64,000 nucleotides of DNA from Candidatus Mycobacterium wuenschmannii (GCF_030252325.1 NZ_CP126981.1:3534001-3598000), one strand, 5' to 3'. Shown: positions 1-9,373, numbered from the stretch's first letter. Program-made: numbers and translations. The notes: a model not told the origin generated them from the letters alone.

Positions 1-91
1 CGTCTGCGCGGGCCGGATCATCGTTGTAAATTACCCCAGAATTGTTATGTCAATATTGACAAAACTTCGGAGCCGGGGTGAGACTGCGGCG

Positions 92-589
92 ATGGTCTCG
101 CTTCTCACCCACGCAATCCTCGGCCTCGCGGTGATCGCCTGGATCGTCACCTCGAACCGGCAGGTCTTCTCGGGCGTCACCGGCGGCGGGCTGTTCTCCC
201 CGCTGGAGGCGCTGTACTACGTGATCGGTATCGCCTCGATCGGGCTGGGCTGGTACTTCAACATCCGCTTCGTGCAGGAGTATTCGCAGGGCTCGACGAA
301 CCCGCTCTGGGGTGAGCACGGCAGCTGGGCGGAATACATCCGGCTGATGTTCACCAACCCGGCGGCCAGTTCCGCGAGCCAGGACTACACGATCGCCAAT
401 GTTGTTTTGCTGCCGTTGTTTACGATTACCGACGGCTATCGCCGTGGGCTGAAGCGGCCGTGGCTGTACTTCGTGTCCAGCCTGTTCACCAGCTTCGCGT
501 TCGCGTTCGCGTTCTACTTCGCCACCATGGAGCGCCAGCACCGGCACGCACAGGCCGGTCAGGTTCAGGCGCTGACGCCGTCGCGGTAG
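92..589 (+). CDS. DUF2834-like small membrane protein
   Basis: About 165 residues with three or four hydrophobic segments: one at the N-terminus (SLLTHAILGLAVIAWIV), one around residues 40-55, one near residues 100-115 and one near the C-terminus (FTSFAFAFAFYFA). The layout resembles the DUF2834 family of inner-membrane proteins, whose function is unknown. I chose the ATG at 92 because GGGGTGAG lies 9 bases upstream. An in-frame ATG at 47 would add 15 residues but has no Shine-Dalgarno sequence. A TAAATT -10-like box lies at 27-32. The 3' end overlaps the convergent GGDEF gene by 25 bases. Confidence 0.75.
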   Translation: MVSLLTHAILGLAVIAWIVTSNRQVFSGVTGGGLFSPLEALYYVIGIASIGLGWYFNIRFVQEYSQGSTNPLWGEHGSWAEYIRLMFTNPAASSASQDYTIANVVLLPLFTITDGYRRGLKRPWLYFVSSLFTSFAFAFAFYFATMERQHRHAQAGQVQALTPSR

Positions 590-1692
590 TCGTCCTCGGC
601 GAAGCTCGCCAGCGGCGGCGGCAGCGGCCATTCGTGGTGTCCCGCTTGGTTTCCGCCGCGACGCTTGGCGCGATACATCGCGGCGTCCGCGGCCGCGATC
701 AGTTCGATGAGTAGGTCGCTGCGGCTGCCGGTGCGATACGCCGGGTGTATGCCGGCCGTGCCGATGCTGGCGGTGATGCCGAACGGTAGCGCGGCGATCT
801 CCTCGCAGAGTTGCTGCGCCCGCCGGTCGACTTCGTCGGGGCGCCAGATGTCGGCGATCACGAACTCCTCGCCGCCCGAGCGGCCGATTACCGCGGTGTC
901 GTCGGTGGTGTCGCGCAGCGCGCGGGACACCGAGACCAGGGCGTCGTCGCCGGTGCTGTGTCCGTAGTTGTCGTTGAGTTGCTTGAAGCGATCCAGGTCG
1001 ATCACCGAGACCACGACGTAGGCCTGCTGTTCGCCGCCCTGCTCGAGGCACGCCTTGGCGCGGCGATGGAATGCGCGACGGGTGAACAGACCGGTCAACT
1101 GGTCGCGTTCGGCGCGTACCGCGTCATGACCCAGAACGTGTACGACAACCTGCACACCGAACGGGACGGCAAGGTTCAACAACAGCAGCAGCGAATAGGC
1201 ACAGACCGCCACGACGAGTCCCGGGCCCTGCGCGATCCGGAAGCCCTCGATCGCGCCGATTACGCCGGCGATCGTGAAGTTGTAGGCCATCAGCCACGCC
1301 CGGTGGAAGAGCGCGATATAGGTGGCCAGCGTCCCGAACGTCGCGCAGGTCATCATCGCGACCAGCGGGTCGCTCTGGGCCAGCGCGATCAGCGCGATGC
1401 AGGCGCTGGACAGCAGCGCGAACCAGATCGCCGTCTTGCGAGCCGGCCAGCGCGTCGCCCACAGCACGCAACCGATCGCCGCCCCGACGCAGGACACCAT
1501 CGCGCACGCGAGCTCGGCCACGGAGTCGGGCCCGGTCGGGGTGAACGTGGTGCCGAGCGCGACGACCGACAAGCCACCCGCGATGATCGCGACGGTGATG
1601 CGGGTCAGCGTGTCCATCCCGCGGGCGGCGAGGTGCGCGCTCAGCCGGTCATAGTGATCGGTCTGGCGCCACCACTGACTGACCCACCCCAT
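565..1692 (-). CDS. Membrane-anchored GGDEF diguanylate cyclase, copy 1
   Basis: A 375-residue protein. Residues 1-185 hold about six membrane segments, and residues 195-345 form a GGDEF domain with GGEEF at 273-277 (the active form of the A-site) and the substrate loop IDLDRFKQLND at 231-241. The expected role is synthesis of cyclic di-GMP from two GTP at the cytoplasmic face, with the membrane part sensing a signal. The RxxD inhibitory site that would begin at residue 264 reads DDTA, so product inhibition through that site is not expected. AGGTGAG lies 7 bases before the ATG. The next gene upstream is an ungapped paralogue, showing tandem duplication. Confidence 0.93.
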   Translation of the reverse strand: MGWVSQWWRQTDHYDRLSAHLAARGMDTLTRITVAIIAGGLSVVALGTTFTPTGPDSVAELACAMVSCVGAAIGCVLWATRWPARKTAIWFALLSSACIALIALAQSDPLVAMMTCATFGTLATYIALFHRAWLMAYNFTIAGVIGAIEGFRIAQGPGLVVAVCAYSLLLLLNLAVPFGVQVVVHVLGHDAVRAERDQLTGLFTRRAFHRRAKACLEQGGEQQAYVVVSVIDLDRFKQLNDNYGHSTGDDALVSVSRALRDTTDDTAVIGRSGGEEFVIADIWRPDEVDRRAQQLCEEIAALPFGITASIGTAGIHPAYRTGSRSDLLIELIAAADAAMYRAKRRGGNQAGHHEWPLPPPLASFAEDDYRDGVSA

Positions 1693-1794
1693 CGCGCTCT
1701 CACCTGGTTCGGACCGGCAGCCCCGGCCTGTGTGCAGGACGCTCGGTCACAAGATGATAAGGCAGCCGGGAAGGCCCGGCCGGACTTTGCTGCG

Positions 1795-2931
1795 CTACGC
1801 GGTGAGCTCGTCGCTGACGTAGCCGCCGGGCTCCGCGGGGAAATCGGACAACGGCGGCGGCAGTGGCCATTCATGATGACCGGCACGGTTACCGCCGTCG
1901 CGTTTGGCGACGTACATGGCCGCGTCCGCCGCAGCGGTGAGCTCGACGAGCAAGTCGCCGGCGCTACCGGTGCGGTACGCGGGATAGCTGCCGGCGGTGC
2001 CGACGCTGGCCGTGATGCCGAACGGCAGCGCGGCAATGACCTCGCAGAGTTGCTGAGCCTTGCGGCCGACGTCGTCCGGATGCCAGCTGGCGGCGATCAC
2101 GAACTCCTCGCCGCCCGCCCTGCCGATCACGGCGGCGTCGTCGCTGGAATCACGCAACGCCCGCGCGACGGAGACCAGCGCGTCATCCCCGGTGCTGTGC
2201 CCGTAGCTGTCGTTGAGCTGTTTGAAGCGGTCCAGGTCGATCACCGAGACGACGACGTAGGCCTGCTGTTGCGTCGCGCGCTCGACGCAGGCCAGCGCGC
2301 AGCGCTGATAGGCGTGCCGCGTCAGCAGCCCGGTGAGCTGATCCCGCTCGGCGAGCAGCGCGTCGGTGCCCAGCACGTGCGCGACGGTCTGGATGCCGAA
2401 CGGCGTCGCCAGGTTCAGCATCAGCAGCAGTCCGTAGGCGCACACGGCGGCGACGAGGTTGTACTGCTGGGCCACCCGCGCCGCTTCGACGAGACCGGTA
2501 CCCGCGGCGATGGCCAGGTTGAGCAGCATCACCCAGGCGGCGTGGAACAGCGCGATGTAGCTGGCCAGCATCGCGAGCGGGGTGAGGGTCAGCACGGCCA
2601 TCAGTGGATCGTGTTGGGCGAGAGCGACGATCGCGATGCTGACGCTGGACAGCAACGCGAACCGGATCGCCTGGGCCCGTGTCGGCCACCGGCGCACGAA
2701 CGCCGACGCGCCCAGTGCCGCACCCAGGCAGGCCGCGACCGCGCAACCCCGTGCGACCTCACCCCGCGGGCCGCCTGGAATCCACAGCGTCCCAAGGGCC
2801 ATCAGCGCCAGGCCGGCCGCGATGCCGCCGGTCGTCGCGCGGGTGAGCGCCTCGACTTTGCGGGCGGCGAGCAGTGCACTGACGTGGTTGTAGTGGTCTG
2901 GCTGCCGCCACCAGAAACTGAACCAACCCAT
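1795..2931 (-). CDS. Membrane-anchored GGDEF diguanylate cyclase, copy 2
   Basis: A 378-residue paralogue of the next gene downstream. The two align without gaps from residue 1 (MGWxSxWWRQxDHY) through the GGEEF at 273-277, so this is a whole-gene tandem duplication. It has the same six-segment N-terminal membrane part, the same IDLDRFKQLND substrate loop and the same missing RxxD inhibitory site. The membrane halves have diverged more than the catalytic halves, which would fit different input signals feeding the same output. About 100 bases separate the two genes, so they may be co-transcribed. Confidence 0.93.
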   Translation of the reverse strand: MGWFSFWWRQPDHYNHVSALLAARKVEALTRATTGGIAAGLALMALGTLWIPGGPRGEVARGCAVAACLGAALGASAFVRRWPTRAQAIRFALLSSVSIAIVALAQHDPLMAVLTLTPLAMLASYIALFHAAWVMLLNLAIAAGTGLVEAARVAQQYNLVAAVCAYGLLLMLNLATPFGIQTVAHVLGTDALLAERDQLTGLLTRHAYQRCALACVERATQQQAYVVVSVIDLDRFKQLNDSYGHSTGDDALVSVARALRDSSDDAAVIGRAGGEEFVIAASWHPDDVGRKAQQLCEVIAALPFGITASVGTAGSYPAYRTGSAGDLLVELTAAADAAMYVAKRDGGNRAGHHEWPLPPPLSDFPAEPGGYVSDELTA

Positions 2932-3035
2932 CGCGCTTACCCGTACCCATCAACGCGGTTGCCCGGCCGCCGCACTTTCGACGGCCGCCGAGAAGCATAA
3001 AGCAGCAGGTAGCGGCGCGACCGGGGTTTGGCGGC

Positions 3036-4235
3036 TCAGATCTCGCGCGGCCGGACCCGGCTCGCCGCCTCGACGGCGTTGCGCCGCGCGGTGTCCACGT
3101 TCTCGTCGTAGGCCAGCGCCACGCCCATGCGCCGCGTGGCGAAGCTTTCCGGTTTGCCGAACAGCCGCAGGTCGGTGCGCGGCACGCGCAGTGCGTCGTC
3201 CACGCCGTCGAAGACCACGCCCGCGGCGTCCACGCCGCCGTAGATCACCGCGCTCGCCCCCGGCGTCTTGTGTGACGTGTCGACCGGAAGGCCGAGGATG
3301 GCCCGGGCATGCAACTCGAACTCGTTCTGCCACTGGGTGATCATCGTGACCATGCCGGTGTCGTGCGGGCGCGGGCTGACCTCGCTGAACCACACCTGGT
3401 CGCCCTTGACGAAAAGCTCGACGCCGAAAACTCCCTGTCCGCCAAGGCTTTCTGTAACGGTGCGGGCGATGCTCTGCGCGTTGTCGAGCGCGGCGGCGGG
3501 CATCGGGTGTGGTTGCCAGCTCTCCACGTAGTCACCGCTGACCTGTCTGTGCCCGATCGGCGCACAGAACTGGGTGGCCACCACACCGTCCGAGCCGAGC
3601 GCACGGACGGTCAATAGTGTTATCTCGTAATCGAAGTCGACGAAACCCTCGACGATGACGCGGCTGTGGCTGACTCGCCCGCCGGCCATCGCATAGGCCC
3701 ACGCCGCCTCGACATCGTCGGGCCCGTCGAGCTTGCTCTGACCCTTGCCGGAGCTACTCATCACCGGCTTGACGACGCAGGGATAGCCGACCGCGTCGGC
3801 GGCCGCCTGGACTTCGGCCTGCGAGTCGCAGAACCGGTACGGGCTGGTGGGCAGCCCGAGCGTCTCGGCGGCCAACCGCCGGATGCCCTCGCGGTCCATG
3901 GTCAGCCGGGCCGCCAAGGCGGTGGGGATCACCCGCACGACGCCGGCCTCTTCCAACTCCTGCAGCACCTCGGTCGCGATGGCCTCGATCTCGGGCACGA
4001 CGATGTCCGGCCGTTCGGTCTCGATCAGCGCCTTGAGCTGGTCGGGTTCCGACATCGCGATAGTCCGGGCATGGTGGGCGACCTGCTGCCCCGGTGCGTT
4101 GTCGTAGCGGTCGACGGCGATGGTCTCCACGCCGAGGCGCTGCAGCGCGATCACCACCTCGCGCCCGAGTTCGCCGGCACCGAGCAGCATGACCTTGGTC
4201 GCATGCGGCGACAGCGGGGTTCCGATGCTGGTCAA
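3036..4235 (-). CDS. purT: Formate-dependent phosphoribosylglycinamide formyltransferase PurT
   Basis: A 399-residue ATP-grasp enzyme that transfers formate to GAR with ATP in purine synthesis, a folate-independent alternative to PurN. The N-terminal nucleotide fold starts with [14 protein letters not shown]. The ATP-grasp core includes [14 protein letters not shown], and the metal-binding region has [19 protein letters not shown]. The start is a TTG whose last two bases overlap the serS stop (TTGA), with GAGGTG inside serS 12 bases upstream; the longer open frame upstream lies inside serS and is not used. Length fits the family (about 390-420). Translational coupling to serS is likely. Confidence 0.93.
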   Translation of the reverse strand: MTSIGTPLSPHATKVMLLGAGELGREVVIALQRLGVETIAVDRYDNAPGQQVAHHARTIAMSEPDQLKALIETERPDIVVPEIEAIATEVLQELEEAGVVRVIPTALAARLTMDREGIRRLAAETLGLPTSPYRFCDSQAEVQAAADAVGYPCVVKPVMSSSGKGQSKLDGPDDVEAAWAYAMAGGRVSHSRVIVEGFVDFDYEITLLTVRALGSDGVVATQFCAPIGHRQVSGDYVESWQPHPMPAAALDNAQSIARTVTESLGGQGVFGVELFVKGDQVWFSEVSPRPHDTGMVTMITQWQNEFELHARAILGLPVDTSHKTPGASAVIYGGVDAAGVVFDGVDDALRVPRTDLRLFGKPESFATRRMGVALAYDENVDTARRNAVEAASRVRPREI

Positions 4236-5488
4236 CGCGGTTCCAGCACCTCGGTCCCGACGAACGGGACCAGTGCGGCGGGGACGCGCACGCTGCCGTC
4301 GGGTCGCTGGTGGTTCTCCAGGATGGCGACCAGCCAGCGGGTGGTGGCCAGGGTGCCGTTCAGCGTCGCCGCGGTCTGCGGCTTGCCGTTCTCGTCGCGG
4401 TAGCGGGTCGCGAGCCGGCGGGCCTGGAAGGTGGTGCAGTTCGACGTCGAGGTCAGCTCGCGGTAGGCCTGCTGGGTCGGCACCCACGCCTCGCAGTCGA
4501 ACTTGCGCGCCGCCGACGAGCCGAGATCGCCTGCGGCGACGTCGATCACGCGATACGGCACCTCGATGCGGGCCAGCATCTCGCGCTGCCAGCCCAGCAG
4601 CCGCTGGTGCTCGGCCTCGGCGTCGGCGGGATTGCAGTAGACGAAGCCTTCTACCTTGTCGAACTGGTGCACCCGGATGATTCCGCGGGTGTCCTTGCCG
4701 TAGCTGCCGGCTTCCCGACGAAAACACGACGACCAACCGGCGTAGCGCAGCGGCCCGCCGGAGAGGTCGAGGATCTCGTCGGAGTGGTAGCCGGCCAGCG
4801 GAACCTCCGACGTTCCGACGAGGTACAGGTCGTCGGCTTCGACCCGGTAGATCTCGTCGGCGTGCGCGCCGAGGAACCCGGTCCCGGACATTACTTCCGG
4901 CCGCACCAGGACGGGCGGGATCATCGGGGTGAAGCCGTTGTCGGCGGCCAACCGGATCGCCATGTTCAGCAGACCCAGCTGCAGCAGCGCGCCCTGGCCG
5001 GTGAGGAAGTAGAACCGCGACCCGGACACCTTGGCGCCGCGTTCCATGTCGAGCAGGCCGAGCGCCTCACCGAGTTCGAGGTGGTCCTTGGGGTGGTCGA
5101 TCGCGGCCGGTTCGCCGACGCGCTCGAGTTCGACGAAGTCGTCCTCCCCGCCGGCGGGGACGCCGTCGATGATCACGTTGGAGATCGCCATGTGCGCGGC
5201 GGTGAACGTGGCCCCGGCCTCGGCCTGCTGCGCCTCCGCCGACTTCACCTGCTCGGCAAGCTCTTTCGCCCGCGCGAGCAGCGTCGGCCGCTGCTCGGGA
5301 GTCGCCTTGCCGACGTCTCGGCTGGCGGCCTTCTGTTCGGCCCGCAGCGAGTCCGCTGCCGCGATCGCCGACCGGCGTGCGGAGTCCGCCGTCAGCAGCG
5401 TGTCGACCAGCGTCGGGTCCTCGCCCCGCTTCTGCTGAGACTCGCGCACGGCGTCGGGATTGTCCCGGAGGAACTTCAGGTCGATCAC
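4232..5488 (-). CDS. serS: Seryl-tRNA synthetase
   Basis: A 418-residue class II aminoacyl-tRNA synthetase that charges tRNA-Ser. The N-terminal coiled-coil tRNA-binding arm spans about residues 30-105 and is rich in Ala, Glu and Arg. Motif 2 is seen as [20 protein letters not shown], followed by [12 protein letters not shown], and motif 3 near the C-terminus as [17 protein letters not shown]. The start is GTG; ACCCTA at 5497-5502 reads as a TAGGGT -10 box on the minus strand, 8 bases from the start, so the mRNA may be leaderless. It overlaps purT downstream. Confidence 0.97.
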   Translation of the reverse strand: MIDLKFLRDNPDAVRESQQKRGEDPTLVDTLLTADSARRSAIAAADSLRAEQKAASRDVGKATPEQRPTLLARAKELAEQVKSAEAQQAEAGATFTAAHMAISNVIIDGVPAGGEDDFVELERVGEPAAIDHPKDHLELGEALGLLDMERGAKVSGSRFYFLTGQGALLQLGLLNMAIRLAADNGFTPMIPPVLVRPEVMSGTGFLGAHADEIYRVEADDLYLVGTSEVPLAGYHSDEILDLSGGPLRYAGWSSCFRREAGSYGKDTRGIIRVHQFDKVEGFVYCNPADAEAEHQRLLGWQREMLARIEVPYRVIDVAAGDLGSSAARKFDCEAWVPTQQAYRELTSTSNCTTFQARRLATRYRDENGKPQTAATLNGTLATTRWLVAILENHQRPDGSVRVPAALVPFVGTEVLEPR

Positions 5489-5496
5489 GGGCTAGA

Positions 5497-5502
5497 ACCC
5501 TA
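5497..5502 (-). promoter_or_regulatory. Candidate -10 box of serS
   Basis: TAGGGT on the minus strand matches TANNNT and ends 8 bases before the GTG of serS, the spacing of a mycobacterial leaderless promoter. No clear -35 is seen. Confidence 0.4.
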
Positions 5503-5576
5503 CGCGGTGGCCGTCGACCCACGGCAACCATTTCACTTCTGTAACAGCCGTCACGTAACGGAGTTCGCCTGTCAGA

Positions 5577-7001
5577 ATGGAGGCGATGTGGCATCACTCC
5601 GATCACGACGAGCACGACGCTGACGAGGCGGCCGTCGACGACGCCCCGAAGCGTCGCCGGCCGCGCGTGGAGTTCCTCAGCTCGTTGAACGGGACGCTGC
5701 AGGCCTCGGCAACCAGACGGGCGCTGCTGCTCACCGCGCTGGGCGGTCTGCTGATCGCGGGCCTGGTCACCGCGCTGCCGATCGGCGGCGGGCCCGGCCG
5801 GCTGGCCGGCTACATCGACCCAGTCCCGCCGACGGGCGCCAAGGGCAACGACGCGTTCAATCGGGCGGCCAGCGGTAACTGCCTGATGTGGCCGGACCGG
5901 ATGCCCGAGGCCGCCAACGTCGTCGACTGCAAGGACGAACACCGCTTCGAGGTCGCCGAGTCGATCGACATGCGGACCTTCCCCGGCTCGGAATACGGCC
6001 CGTCGGCGCCGCCACCGACCGCCACCCGGATCGAGCAGATCAGCCAGGAACAGTGTGAGTCGGCGGTCCGCCGCTACCTGGGCGCCAAGTTCGACCCGAA
6101 CAGCAAGTTCGTCATCAGCATGCTCTGGTCGGGCGACAAGGCGTGGCGGCAGTTCGGCGAGCGCCGGATGCTCTGCGGCCTGCAACTGCCGGGCGCCGGC
6201 AACCAACAGGTCGCGTACAAGGGCAAGGTCGCCGACGTCGACCAGTCGAAGGTCTGGCCGGACGGCACCTGCCTGGGCATCGACCCCGCCACCAACCAGC
6301 CCACCGACATTCCGGTCGACTGCGTCGCGCCGCACGCGATGGAGGTCACCGGCACGGTCAACCTGCTGGCCCGATTCCCCGAAGGCCTGCCGCCCGAGCC
6401 CGAGCAGGACGCCTTCATCAAGGACGCCTGCACCAAGCAGACCGACGCCTACCTCGCGCCGGTGCAGTTGCGCAGCACCACGCTGACGCTGATCTACAGC
6501 ACCCTGTCGCTGCCCAGCTGGTCGGCCGACAGCCGGGAGGTGGCCTGCAGCATCGGCGCGACGCTCGGCAACGGCGGCTGGGCCACGCTGCTGAACAGCG
6601 CCAAGGGTGCGCTGAAGATCAACGGCCAATCGCCGGTGCCGCCGCCGGACATCCCGCAGGAGCGGCTCAACCTGCCGCCGATCCCGACCGGACCGAACGC
6701 CCCGGAGCCGAGCGGCGGAGGGGCCGCGTCGACCGGGTCCAACGGCTCGTCCAACTCATCGGGCTCGAACGGTTCGTCGGGATCGTCGGGGTCCAGCAGC
6801 CAGCGACAGGGCAACCAGCATCTGCCGGGCCAGCAGGCACCCGCACCGCAGTCGCCGGCACCGCAGCAGCCGGCACCGCAGCAGCCGGCACCGCAGCAAC
6901 CCCCGCCCGAGGGCCCGGCCCCTCAAGAGGGGACGCCGCCGGGTGGTCCCCAGGCCCAGCCGCCCGGGCCGGAACCGCAGGGCCCTGCGCCGGGGCAGTA
7001 A
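5577..7001 (+). CDS. Septum formation family protein (Rv3835-like)
   Basis: A 474-residue membrane-anchored protein. The cytoplasmic N-terminus is charged (His/Asp-rich, then RRRPR), one membrane helix lies near residues 45-65 (ALLLTALGGLLIAGLVTAL), and the exported part holds paired cysteines in a repeated domain (CLMWPD...VVDCKDEH, then CLGIDPAT...VDCVAPH), typical of the Septum_form family. The last 110 residues are low complexity: a Ser/Gly/Asn stretch, then Pro/Gln/Ala repeats (APQQP). Its position between serS and the metallopeptidase matches M. tuberculosis Rv3835. An alternative ATG at 5586 is possible. Exact role is unknown. Confidence 0.88.
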   Translation: MEAMWHHSDHDEHDADEAAVDDAPKRRRPRVEFLSSLNGTLQASATRRALLLTALGGLLIAGLVTALPIGGGPGRLAGYIDPVPPTGAKGNDAFNRAASGNCLMWPDRMPEAANVVDCKDEHRFEVAESIDMRTFPGSEYGPSAPPPTATRIEQISQEQCESAVRRYLGAKFDPNSKFVISMLWSGDKAWRQFGERRMLCGLQLPGAGNQQVAYKGKVADVDQSKVWPDGTCLGIDPATNQPTDIPVDCVAPHAMEVTGTVNLLARFPEGLPPEPEQDAFIKDACTKQTDAYLAPVQLRSTTLTLIYSTLSLPSWSADSREVACSIGATLGNGGWATLLNSAKGALKINGQSPVPPPDIPQERLNLPPIPTGPNAPEPSGGGAASTGSNGSSNSSGSNGSSGSSGSSSQRQGNQHLPGQQAPAPQSPAPQQPAPQQPAPQQPPPEGPAPQEGTPPGGPQAQPPGPEPQGPAPGQ

Positions 7002-7005
7002 CCCG

Positions 7006-7356
7006 GTGGCCGTCACGATGGATCCGAGGCGGTTCGACGACCTGGTCTCCGAGGCGCTCGACCTGATCCCGCCGAAGCTGGCGGCCGTGATGGACAACGT
7101 GGTGGTGCTGATCGAGGACCGTCATCCCGACGACGACGAGTTGCTCGGCCTGTACGAGGGCGTCGCGCTGACCGAGCGCGATTCGCACTACGCGGGGTCG
7201 CTGCCCGACACCATCACGATCTACCGCGAGCCGCTGCTGGAGATGTGCGACGACGACGAGCACGTGGTCGACGAAGTGAAGATCACCGTGATGCACGAGA
7301 TCGCCCATCACTTCGGCATCGACGACGAGCGGTTGCACGAACTGGGTTGGGGCTAG
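7006..7356 (+). CDS. Small zincin-like metallopeptidase (Rv3836-like)
   Basis: A 116-residue soluble protein with the zinc motif HEIAHHFGIDD near the C-terminus, the HExxHxxGxxD form of the metzincin-like MMP family of minimal metallopeptidases. The conserved middle (YEGVALTER, ITIYREPLL) fits that family. GTG at 7006, four bases after the stop of the preceding gene, is taken as start; ATG at 7018 is the alternative. The close spacing suggests one operon with the septum-formation protein. The stop codon lies in the first copy of a 33-bp direct repeat. Confidence 0.88.
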   Translation: MAVTMDPRRFDDLVSEALDLIPPKLAAVMDNVVVLIEDRHPDDDELLGLYEGVALTERDSHYAGSLPDTITIYREPLLEMCDDDEHVVDEVKITVMHEIAHHFGIDDERLHELGWG

Positions 7357-7440
7357 CGCGGCGACGATGCGGCCCGGCACGGGCCGCTGAGGAGCCGGGC
7401 AATCGGAGCTAGCGCGGCGACGACGCGGCCCGGCACGGGC
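7352..7440. repeat. 33-bp direct repeat, two copies
   Basis: Copies at 7352-7384 and 7408-7440 differ at one base. Each begins GCTAGCGCGGCGACG and ends CCCGGCACGGGC. The first copy carries the stop codon of the metallopeptidase, so this is probably a local duplication of a gene end. Each copy contains the short inverted repeat GCCCG...CGGGC. Confidence 0.85.
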
Positions 7441-7483
7441 GCGGCGGCGCGGATCTGTCGGCTATCGGTGCTACAAACGGCGC

Positions 7484-7684
7484 GTGGACCCGAACTGCCG
7501 CGACTGCCGAGCGGGCCTGGAGCACTGCCACGGCACGCTGATTTACCACTGGCTGCACCGGTCGGAATGCACCGATGCCGACTGCGCCGGCCCGGAGTTG
7601 TTGCCGCACACCTTCGTCCTCGACTGCGACGCGGTGGGCTGCGACTGCGCGCGCGTCGACGCGCCCTCGGTCCTCGCCGGCTAA
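7484..7684 (+). CDS. Cys-rich small protein
   Basis: A 66-residue protein with nine cysteines, several in CxxC or CxC spacing (NCRDC at the N-terminus, CDAVGCDC near the end), plus histidines, which suggests metal binding such as a zinc or iron-sulphur site. The start is GTG; no strong ribosome site is seen. It ends four bases into the end of the convergent phosphoglycerate mutase-like gene. I do not recognise a named family. Strong GC3 bias and the regular cysteine pattern support it being real. Confidence 0.6.
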   Translation: MDPNCRDCRAGLEHCHGTLIYHWLHRSECTDADCAGPELLPHTFVLDCDAVGCDCARVDAPSVLAG

Positions 7685-8349
7685 CCCATCGGGTCGGCGG
7701 TCGAGTCCTCCCCGTCATCGTCGACGAACGGCGGCAGGTGCGTGCTCCACTGCTCGCAGGTCCAACCGTCCGCCCCGGCCGGCGCGAGGACCACGAACTC
7801 TGCGTTGGCCAGATGATGGTCGAGCGCGAAAGTGCTTGGCACCTCTGCCAATAACGCCGCGGTCAATCGGATGGCCGCCCCGTGACTGACCACCACGATG
7901 TCCCCGCTCCAGCCGTCATCATCCAGGTAGCGGGTGCGTAGCTCGTCCACCACGGGCAGATAACGGTCCAGCACCTGCTCGGCGCTCTCGCCGCCGGGCA
8001 TCGCGACGTCGTGCTCGCCCTTGAGCCAGCGTTCGTAGACGGCGTGGAACTCGTCGACGGCGGCGTCGTCGTTCCGGTTCTCCAGATCGCCGGCCTGGAC
8101 CTCGTGGATGCCGGTGACCTCGCGGGCGGGCACGCCGGCCACGTCGCCGATCTCCGCCGCGGTCTGCACCGCGCGGGTGGCGACCGAGTGCAGCAGCAGG
8201 GCGGGCGGCGCCGTCAGAGCCGTCGCGAAATCGCGGGCCTGCTCCCGTCCCAGCGGCGTCAGCTCCGCGCCCGGCGGCCGGGTGTCCAGCCGCTTGTCCA
8301 CGTTGCCGAACGACTGACCGTGCCGCACCAACACCAGCCGACCGCTCAC
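7681..8349 (-). CDS. Histidine phosphatase / phosphoglycerate mutase-like protein (Rv3837c-like)
   Basis: A 222-residue histidine phosphatase. The N-terminal LVLVRHGQSFGN supplies the phosphorylated His, and VVVSHGAAIRL the second catalytic His, with the acidic residue in EVQAGDLENRN. The GTG start overlaps the pheA stop as GTGA, so translation is coupled to pheA. The placement is the same as Rv3837c next to pheA in M. tuberculosis. The substrate is not evident; the family covers mutases and general phosphatases. Confidence 0.9.
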   Translation of the reverse strand: MSGRLVLVRHGQSFGNVDKRLDTRPPGAELTPLGREQARDFATALTAPPALLLHSVATRAVQTAAEIGDVAGVPAREVTGIHEVQAGDLENRNDDAAVDEFHAVYERWLKGEHDVAMPGGESAEQVLDRYLPVVDELRTRYLDDDGWSGDIVVVSHGAAIRLTAALLAEVPSTFALDHHLANAEFVVLAPAGADGWTCEQWSTHLPPFVDDDGEDSTADPMG

Positions 8350-9281
8350 TGCGCCGACCCGTCGCGCAGTGCGTCCAGCCACCGGGTGGCCTCGTTCAGC
8401 TGTGGCGGTGGCGCCCCGGCAACCTCCCCGGTCGGCCAGGACCCCAGGTAGCGGACGTCCTCACACCGCTGATGCAGCGCCTTGAGCGCCTCGGCGACCG
8501 CGTCGTCGTCGACGTGGCCGACGCAGTCAAGGAAGAACACGTAGGTGCCCAATTCGGTTCGGGTGGGCCGCGATTCGATGCGGGTCAGGTCGATACCGCG
8601 AATGCCGAACTCGGTGAGCGTCGAGACCAGCGCGCTCGGGGCGTTGGCGATGCGCAGCACTACCGACGTGCGGTCGGCGCCGGTGCGCGCCGGTGGGCGA
8701 CCGGGCCGGCCGACCAACACGAACCGGGTGCGCGCGTTGGCCTCGTCGACCACGCCGTCGGCCAGCGTCGCGAGGCCGCGATGTGCGACGGCCAGCGGTG
8801 AGCTGACCGCGGCATCCACCACTCCGTCGCAGACCTGTTGTGCCGCATCGGCATTGGAGATCGCCGGGCGCAGTTCCGCGGCAGGCAGATGGGCGGCCAA
8901 CCACTGCCGCACCTGCGCCGCGGCTACCGGGAAGGCGGCCAGCGTGCGGACCTCGGCCGCCGTGCGACCGGGCTGGACGGCGATGCTGAACGACACGTCC
9001 AGCGTCAGCTCGGCGAAGATCTGCAGCGGCGTCCCGATCGCGAGGCTGTCCAGCGTCGGCATGATCGAGCCGTCGATCGAGTTCTCGATCGGCACGCAGG
9101 CGAATTCGGCGGCCCCGGACCGCACCGCGTCGAGCGCGGCGATGGTGCTGTCGACCGGTAGCGGCTGCCAGGAGTCCGCCGCGCCCCGCGGAAGCAGGCC
9201 GGCGGCCGTCATCTGCAACAGCGCCGCTTCGGTGAAGGTCCCCGCCGGACCGAGATACGCGATGCTGGCCACGACTGACAA
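8346..9281 (-). CDS. pheA: Prephenate dehydratase
   Basis: A 311-residue monofunctional enzyme converting prephenate to phenylpyruvate in phenylalanine synthesis. The N-terminal catalytic domain starts IAYLGPAGTFTEAAL and includes the ENSIDGS segment and the TRF motif (ANARTRFVLVG). A C-terminal ACT regulatory domain carries the ESRPTR phenylalanine-binding motif and GTYVFFLDC. There is no chorismate mutase domain, as usual in mycobacteria (M. tuberculosis PheA, 321 residues). Forms a two-gene unit with the downstream phosphatase-like gene. Confidence 0.96.
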   Translation of the reverse strand: MSVVASIAYLGPAGTFTEAALLQMTAAGLLPRGAADSWQPLPVDSTIAALDAVRSGAAEFACVPIENSIDGSIMPTLDSLAIGTPLQIFAELTLDVSFSIAVQPGRTAAEVRTLAAFPVAAAQVRQWLAAHLPAAELRPAISNADAAQQVCDGVVDAAVSSPLAVAHRGLATLADGVVDEANARTRFVLVGRPGRPPARTGADRTSVVLRIANAPSALVSTLTEFGIRGIDLTRIESRPTRTELGTYVFFLDCVGHVDDDAVAEALKALHQRCEDVRYLGSWPTGEVAGAPPPQLNEATRWLDALRDGSAQ

Positions 9282-9323
9282 CCCTATCGGGTCGTAGGTC
9301 TTGCGCCGTCGGAGCGGATTTAG

Positions 9324-9342
9324 TTAAGTAAGGCTTACCTCA
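9324..9342 (+). promoter_or_regulatory. IdeR iron box
   Basis: TTAAGTAAGGCTTACCTCA is a 19-bp near-palindrome matching the IdeR consensus (TTAGGTTAGGCTAACCTAA). It lies 32 bases before the ATG of the next gene, where bound IdeR-Fe would block the promoter. The M. tuberculosis counterpart Rv3839 is known to be IdeR-repressed. Confidence 0.85.
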
Positions 9343-9373
9343 CTAGTTCCTCCGCAAGCCAGGATGGTCAACG

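Noticed and set aside
811..3000. 729-residue plus-strand open frame
   Set aside because: It runs antisense to both GGDEF genes, has the Arg/Gly/Asp-rich composition of a shadow frame and no recognisable domain.
4236..4736. N-terminal extension of PurT
   Set aside because: The extension lies inside serS in another frame; a TTG start overlapping the serS stop gives the family length.
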